Shown here one piece after another: positions 57,734 to 64,000 of a DNA stretch of 64,000 nucleotides; within the stretch, counting starts at the first letter, position 1; each line of letters begins with the position of its first letter. Source of the stretch: Volutella citrinella (taxonomy: Eukaryota; Ascomycota; Sordariomycetes; Hypocreales; Nectriaceae). Location: NCBI GenBank assembly GCA_034401135.1, contig JAWZSP010000009.1, forward strand, positions 620,001 through 684,000, given 5' to 3'. The notes under the pieces were generated by a model, which had not been told where the DNA came from, did no database searches, and saw only the letters and a program-made list of their open reading frames with translations. The translations under genes were made by a program, and so were the position numbers.

Positions 57734-60424
57734 TCATCGCACATGCATTGCCAAGACAGAATCCCTCCACCTACACACCTCGATCTGGGTAGCTGCGGGG
57801 CCAACTGCAACTTGGCCGAGTGCAATGTATAGACAAGCCTTCAGAGCCTGCGCTGTCGTGATGTACCCGTGACTGCGCAGATCCCACACGCGATAGATAT
57901 TTTGGACGAAGACAGATGCAACGTCGAAGATCAGGTCCCATTTGAAAAATGCAAACATGTCCTTGAGCGTAGAGAATAGTGTCGCGGAAGATGGGACAAA
58001 GACCTTGGCAATGGACAGGTTTGGCGTCTTCCAAATCTGGTACATGGACCAAAAGTGGAACAAGGTGGCGACTCCGAAGCTCGCTCTGTACACTGCTTGC
58101 ATGTGAGCCATTTCTTTTTTCGTGTGTGCCTTGAAGCTCTTATCGTTCGTGGTTCTCTTTCGCTTCTGACGCATCACGAGCACTGTGGTGAACAGCCCGA
58201 CCAGGGCAGGAAAGGGTTGCCATAGGGCTACAAACTTCTGCCACAAGTCCTTGTTCGTGATGGGGCGGAGCATTAGGATGCCGGGTATTACATATCCTAT
58301 GACCAAGCCCGGGAAGACCGATGCAGCGGCCTCCTTGGGAAGTGAGCTGCCAACGGTCGTTCCCAGCGTCCCCCATGTCATAGAGGTGAGGATGTTTGCC
58401 ATGTTGTACAGCGGCGCAATACGCCCGATGCCTTTTATTTGATACTGCATCTCGAAGATACTCGGCCTGCAGCATTGCACGATTGGTTAACGGCGCCGTA
58501 TTCTCGTGATTCTGTGAATGACATGCTGAAGAGAGTGTTTACTGACCATGCGACGGGTGACCACTGACTTCCCACTCGATAGGCTTCGTAGGCCCAATCA
58601 AGCACGGAAGAGTAAATTACAGGCATAAAGTAGACGAGTTGGACTCTTTCAGCGCGGTGGGAAGGGTCGAGCGAGCCCTCGAATGCAGAGACAAGTACGG
58701 CGAGGACGTTGTCGATGCCGGGCACTCCCACGTATTGCCTCCTGAGTGGGACATCGATGAAGCTGGTGGTTTTGATATGCGGGGGATTCATCAGCGCCCC
58801 GGAGAGGTAGTACAATGCTCCCTGCGACAACAGGCCGAGACACCGGTGCACCCATGGGTACCGCAACGGCTTTGCCGGCAACTCGTCGTGGAACGGGACG
58901 GTATGGGCGCGAGGAGGCACAGAGAGCATTTCGAGCCGCTTCGCCCCAACAATACTACCAGATATGGCCTGTAGCATGGTTTCGTGCGGGGTCAGACGAG
59001 GTACGATGCGCGCCACGATGGCAGCCACGGACGTCTCCAGAGCGGCCTGCTGCCGACGCCTGCCAGCCTCGTGGAGAAGAGTCATTACTCGGTCCGACTG
59101 GTCGTTCTGAGTGTTCTGTAGAACATCTTCAACTTCCTCGTTGCTCATCTGGCGGACCTGGGGGCCCATCTTGGCAACTAATTGGTTGACGAACGATGCG
59201 GCGGCCTCTATCGCAGAGCTTTCTCCATGGCCAGTTATAGGCCCCAGCTAGCAACTGTTAGTCGGGAACAATAGCGATACTTTCCCATCTCTTGGCTGTG
59301 TGCTGTAGAATGAAGGAGGATAGAAAGTAGTTACGTGCCTTGTGTGACGAGTCCCCGATGGTGATGATTCGCTTGTAGAACCACTTCGGAAAGCAATACT
59401 CTCGCAAGGGCGTGAGCTCGGAGCTAATTCTGCGCTCGTAAATGTCACCGAATTTCAGTGTCTTTGTGATTGGGTCCCTGTCGTGTTGCGCCACCAGCTC
59501 CCGCTCGTCGTCTACCGAGTACTCGGGGATGTCGCCTTCGTATCTCGCTACGGGCAGCTTTTCAACCAAAGACCAGTGAATGCGGCCGCCAGGGCCGGGG
59601 ACAATGATATAAGAATGCTCGTGGCCAACTTTGTAAATACCGCTACCTGGCCTCAAACTTTCACACGACTTGGAGATGCCAGACAAGCAGCGGTAGCGAC
59701 AAAGGACCACTGCGGGTAATATTGTCAGCAGACGCCCCATTCTCAGGCATGATTCACAAACGACGGAATCACAATCGCTGAAGGGGGGAGCTTACATGAC
59801 CATTTGTCTGCCGGAAACCAAGACGGCGATTGTTCCTTGGCAATACGCCACATTTCCTGGCGAACGATGCTGTTGATCCCATCGGCTCCGACGAGTATGT
59901 CGCCGCGGAAGGACTCGCCAGATCGAGTATTGACCCAGACATGATCATCCAGCGCATCGACAGTGGCGACCCTGAGGCCGGTAAGAACCCTGTCCTTGTG
60001 CTTCAGTCTGTTGTACAGGACCTGTAGCAGCATCTGGCTGTCAATGAACGCAGTGGGGTAGCCATGGCTAAAGTATCGTTAGCCAAACGTGTTGGATTGG
60101 GTTGCGGATGGGAACGGAGGCTCACCGCTCTATGAGGCTTTTAGAGACGTCCTTGATACATCGCATCACGGAACCATCGACATCATGGAAGGAAAGGTCC
60201 TGCAGAGGCGTGTCTGCGAAGGCCAGAATGTCTTCAGCGCACCCAATCTGGTCCAGGATACGCAGACCGCTGGCATTCAGCACGGCACCAGCAGCAGACT
60301 GCGATGCAATCTCATGCGATGCTTCCAGAACGAGGTAGTCAATGTCGAAGTGCTCGAGCATGTTGGCAATGGTGAGGCCAGCCACGCCGCCACCCACCAC
60401 AAGGACCCTGAACGAGCTAGGCAT
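57734..60424 (-). CDS. PaxM-like FAD monooxygenase fused to a multi-pass membrane domain
   Basis: About 770-790 residues in six or seven exons; ATG at 60422-60424. FAD site: FRVLVVGGGVAGLTIANML, then LEASHEIASQSAAG; DILVGADGINSIVR; a CRYRCLSGIS segment as in PaxM-type enzymes; GRIHWSLVEKLP; the GD motif IITIGDSSHK followed by GHGESSAIEAAA. The splice near 58556 (GCATG|GTCAGT to GCTGCAG|GCCGAG) restores WPSIFEMQYQ. After the FMO come about 340 residues with seven or eight hydrophobic helices, including QLVYFMPVIYSSVLDWAYEA, GLVIGYVIPGILML and FFKWDLIFDVASVFVQN. The FMO part is of the epoxidase kind that prepares prenylated substrates for cyclisation; the membrane part is of unknown function, and its layout recalls integral-membrane terpene cyclases. 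Confidence 0.78.
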
Positions 60425-61345
60425 TGCGACACGCTCAGCGGCAACCTCTTTGATCGGTGTCGTTTAGGAGACGAGGGAGGGAGCGGGGGTGAAATTGGCG
60501 ATGTCGCGAGGGTCGGGGCTGTCTTGAATGTGAGACAGGCATCCAAAGGGCGGGCTTAATCGCGTTGACGCGCTGCGACGAGCACCACTTCGATGCGATG
60601 GTGTTTGATTCAGACCCCAGGACCCTCGCAGCGTCGTCTCCTATGAAATTACGTAGGGGCCCCCGGGGTGCGGCACAGTTGAGGGGGCGGGGAGCCGAGG
60701 GCCCGAGGCTTGGTCGTTTCAGGAGCCCTCCCGAAGTTGAATCTCGATCCAATCAATTATTCCCACATCAACTAGTCCCCGATTTAGTCCCCGATATCTT
60801 GAGTGATGTAATACTCAATAACAGCTCGATTAAATTGTGTTGCTCTTGGAAAAATACTACTTTGCAGTTTCTCCATCGGTGTGGATACCTCAAGGCATTG
60901 TATGATTGAAGACGGGGAAACTGTGCTACCGCGGTGCTCGATCCTAAGGAATGACGCTGCGGAAGGATTGTAAATTACTCTTTACTTTATTACGGAGTAA
61001 CATAAAATGCTTCTTCCAACATATCGCGTGCAGCAGTGGGGATTTCTCAGGTCAATCCATGTTATAGGGTAAGCTCACGTCATGATCCATTGGAATCCCT
61101 GCTCATGGTCAAGGCAGCAGAAAGAGTCTCCACTTGGCCGAGAACCCGCCCCTGATGGTGAACGGTCTGACATCGGAAATTAAATTCTCGACGCCTCAAC
61201 CGCCCCGTCCTCATCATCATTCAAGCTCCGCTCCGCCATTCCAGCATCCAATCTTGTGGCATCCCGACGCCACTATTGAACTCCCGCTTCGGCATTGAGA
61301 CAAGCGCAGCCACCACACGACGCCAGACCCGCAGGGCTACCAACC
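60425..61345. promoter_or_regulatory. divergent intergenic region, FMO fusion / hypothetical protein
   Basis: A 921 bp spacer between divergent genes, AT-rich in 60750-61010. Frames within it overlap on both strands and have no domain. It may mark the right border of the cluster-like block. Confidence 0.5.
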
Positions 61346-63329
61346 ATGCCGGACTACTCCAACGCCCTCAGGGCCGACATGGCGCTGACCGAGAATGGCA
61401 CGCCGTGGACAGCCGCCTTCCAAGATGCAGCGGCAAGGCGAGGGAATATCCCAAGGCCCCTCGATCCTCTCATCTTCCAGTCCGGCCGTCCAGACAAGCC
61501 CCCCCGGCTATGGGTTACTGACCGCATGTTTGAGCCGCAGACCATCCCTCACTTCTTGCAGTTTCTCAGCGATGGCAAGCTGCCGGGTGGAGGGCAGGCT
61601 TCGTATGAGTTGCCCACATTTACGGAGCTCATCAACATCACCAAGCCACCGTCTGAATGGGCTCCCGCTCCGTTCAACGCGGAAACTCGTCCTACCAATG
61701 TATGGCTAGGCGTGCGGATAGGATCATATGAGGACGGTTCTAGGTTGTGGCCTATTGCCAAGGAGCTCCACGCGATGAAGTCGAGAATCTGGGAGGGTAT
61801 TCCTCCTGTTTCAGAGAGACGGTGGAAAGAGCTGGAGCTGGATGACCCCAAGAACTTCTCCAAGGCTTGCCAGTATATTGCTGCCGTTGTCAACGTCTTC
61901 CATTATCTAAACGCACCTAAGTCACGAGATATTTTGAGAAAGACGTATAATCTGATGTGGGACCATCTCAAGACATACGAATCAGCAGTCAACGCCAGCC
62001 GGAGAGCAGCGCCATCAGCGGCAGCAGAGAGCAGTGGTGGCCGGAGCGAGTTGAAGATTACGGCACTATGGCATGAGTTCGTCAAGGCAAAGTACACGTC
62101 AATCTGCGACAAGGCTCACAAATGGGTCATTGATCACATTGACCGTCTTCGCGACCCTCTGGTGATTCAGCTGGGCGAGCACCAGCCAACCGCACCATTC
62201 CGCGACATGCTGGACTCGGTGCAGTGGGACCTGGCTGACAAACTCCATGACCTCGGCATCAACGCATCGCATGCCGACTATGCTATCTTCCTGCCCACAG
62301 ACGGGTACAAAGGCGACGAGCTGCCCCTCGAGCCCGCACCAACAGATCTACGGGCAGGCTTCCGAGAAGACCCCATCGGCTGGTCAGCCCACCTCGACAA
62401 GCGGCACGTGGACTACATCTCGCGGTCCAGGTACCTCCAGCGCAAGGAACAGTACCTGGCATATGAGCGCTACGGGCCCCCGGGGGGCATTAACGACCCG
62501 CAAGGCTTGCTGATCGTGTCGCTGACCAAGATTGACGGCGAGATCCAGGCCCGAAGAGAGCTGCGTGGGGTCGAGAAGCCGCCGGGCCCGGTCGACTGGC
62601 TGACGCGCGCCCGCATGCACCCCCCTAGCGGCTTTGCGGCTTATCGGCTCTGTCACGATCATAGCACCGAAGACTGGGATGAGTTTAAGAAGAAGTTTGA
62701 GGCGGATGCGATGGATTGGGGCCGGGAGTTTGAGGACATCCAAGACATCCGTGACACGCTCCAGATTACTTGGTTTGACGGCCAGGAGCTTGAGATTACG
62801 GATGTCGAGGGGGCAAAGAAGTGAGTGTGAATATAACCCGCTCCTGGATTGAAACGAACTGACAATTCTTGGCAGACACTTCAATAAGATGAAGGAGTCA
62901 CCCGAGATGGCCAAGATGTTCACACAAGCGTTCCTCGTCGTTGACGAAGCATCCATCAAGTCGTACCTCGAACCAGTCAATGGCCGCGAAAAGTTCGTCT
63001 TGGCCGTCGACCCGCTCTTCGACGCCAGTAGCTCCGAGCACAACGAAGAGTCGCCAGGCTACGAGGGCCAGGTGCGGATCCTTGGCGGCCTCGTGTTTGA
63101 CGAGCTGGCGCCCCTGCTGGTGACCCAGAGTGGCTGGCTCGACGACCTGTGGCCCATGGTGATGGGTCACCCGTCTGCCGTGTACGAGGGTCCGAAGCCC
63201 GGCTTTATCCAAAAGTTTGCGAATCAAAAGGAGGCGCTGCAGTGGGAGATAGGTCGCGTCATTGTGCCGGCCATGGTTGTGTATAAAATTACAGAAGATT
63301 TGGCGGCCTTGGACATTTCGGGGCTATGA
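61346..63329 (+). CDS. hypothetical protein, 642 aa, fungal
   Basis: Two exons (61346-62820 and 62876-63329, 55 bp intron, AAAGAA|GTGAGT to TTGGCAG|ACACTT) give 642 residues in frame. The frame opens earlier, but the first ATG is at 61346. No signal peptide or membrane helix. Tryptophan and acidic residues are frequent, and there is a low-complexity Ala/Ser patch at about residues 214-232. Recognisable stretches are NVWLGVRIGSYEDGSRLWPI, WVIDHIDRLRDPLVIQLGE and RGPPGGINDP-like loops, but none belongs to a family I know. The long clean frame with correct splicing makes it a real gene. Function unknown. Confidence 0.65.
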
Positions 63330-63645
63330 GACGATGTATTGGGGGAGGCCTACTACTAAGCACCTGGTTGAAAGTGCAAGTCAATGTTGCAAGACGTCTT
63401 GTCGATGTTGGAAGTAACTGTTTGTTTTGGAGATGGCTCGGTGGTGGAGACACAATGATATTGTGTAATGTGTATTTTTATAAGAGTCTTGAATCTTTTG
63501 GGAATAGTATAGCAAAAATGCACCTACGCACAGCTTAACGTGGTTATCTCTGAATTTTCCATCTATTGAATAGGCTGGGGTAACCTTGAATAACAATGTT
63601 CGGCGGCCAACACCCAAGCTTCTCTGAGTCTACGCCACGTCTACA
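63330..63645. other. spacer between convergent genes at the right edge
   Basis: A 316 bp region between two stop codons, AT-rich, probably both 3' flanks. Nothing else seen. Confidence 0.5.
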
Positions 63646-64000
63646 TCATTGCTGACCATCAATCCACTCGAACGAATCATCGCAGTAGCGATGAGCTCTT
63701 ACATCCCCTGAACGAGCATGTCCCTCAAACCGCTCCGCACGGGCTGCTCGTCCACACAATTGACCCAGGTAGCCACTCTCCTTCTCCGACGTGACTTCTT
63801 GGTATGTGACAGTCTTCAGGTACTTTCCAACCCAGAGACCTCCAGTAAAGCGAGCAGCACCTTTTGTTGGCAGCACGTGGTTGGTTCCGATGCACTTCAG
63901 CGCAGCAATAGTTAGTAGTCGCCCTGAGACCCTTGCGATTGCACATCAGCTTACCTTGTCGCCGTATGACACACAAGTCTTGTCCCCCAGGAATAGAGCC
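63646..64000 (-). CDS. histidinol dehydrogenase family protein, 3' end only
   Basis: The C-terminal end of a minus-strand gene that runs off the right edge. The two visible exons (64000-63955 and 63894-63646, intron 63954-63895, GACAAG|GTAAGC to TGAAG|TGCATC, phase 0) give LGDKTCVSYGDKCIGTNHVL, then TKGAARFTGGLWVGKYLKT, RAARAERFEGHARSGDVRAH and a short tail. CIGTNHVLPT, the Thr-Gly-Gly-Leu stretch and FEGH (Glu and His ligands) are hallmarks of the HisD family. Many fungal copies outside His3/His4 oxidise other alcohols such as sulfopropanediol, and the wording YTGGLWVGKYLKT is of that kind rather than of true histidine synthesis. The exact substrate is uncertain from this piece. Confidence 0.85.

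Noticed and set aside
62384..63043. 219-codon antisense frame
   Set aside because: Opposite the hypothetical gene and across its intron.

Overview
The window is nuclear DNA of a filamentous ascomycete. The genes carry short introns (about 50-70 bp, GT...AG, with ACTGAC/CTAAC-like branch sites), there are three Zn2Cys6 regulators, and DLT1, OPT, S28, ABCC and ABCB families sit among large intergenic spacers. The gene content suggests Pezizomycotina, probably Sordariomycetes/Hypocreales, but the species cannot be fixed by reading. No rRNA, CRISPR array, intact transposon or convincing tRNA was seen.

Layout. (1) 0.3-7.1 kb: a DLT1-like membrane protein (-), a small secreted Cys-containing protein (+), a 14-TM DHA2 MFS exporter (-) and a two-barrel ABM-type protein (+). 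(2) 7.3-12.1 kb: an ABCC/MRP-type ABC transporter (-). (3) 12.8-31 kb: a hydrolase and peptide-use block with a very large membrane-anchored amidohydrolase, a Zn2Cys6 regulator, an ochratoxinase-like amidohydrolase, an S28 serine carboxypeptidase, a membrane-anchored TAP-like alpha/beta-hydrolase and an OPT oligopeptide transporter. The OPT gene is followed directly by a decayed copy of the 3' end of the ABM gene. (4) 31.2-44.4 kb: a flavin-reductase-like protein, an AflR-like Zn2Cys6 regulator, a second DHA2 exporter, a Zn2Cys6/MHR regulator and a full-size ABCB transporter divergent from it. (5) 45-60.4 kb: a monocarboxylate-transporter-like MFS protein, a fused isocyanide synthase/TauD dioxygenase, a divergent class A flavin monooxygenase, a trans-enoyl-reductase-like MDR protein, a DUF925-type nucleotidyltransferase-like protein, a small secreted Cys-rich protein and a PaxM-like FAD monooxygenase fused to a multi-pass membrane domain. 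(6) 61.3-64 kb: a conserved-looking hypothetical protein and the 3' end of a histidinol-dehydrogenase-family gene.

How it may fit together. The most notable locus is the isocyanide synthase-dioxygenase at 48.3-50.4 kb. Around it are two flavoprotein oxygenases, an enoyl-reductase-like enzyme, exporters and two pathway-type regulators, but no PKS, NRPS, terpene synthase or P450. This is the make-up expected of an isonitrile natural-product cluster. Its exact borders, and whether the FMO-membrane fusion belongs to it, are inference. The 12.8-31 kb block reads as uptake and breakdown of peptides and amides (exopeptidases, OPT importer, amidohydrolases with their own regulator). Six large transporters in 64 kb make the whole window unusually rich in transport. 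Gene spans below run from the ATG to the stop codon; splice sites were worked out by eye and are inferred.
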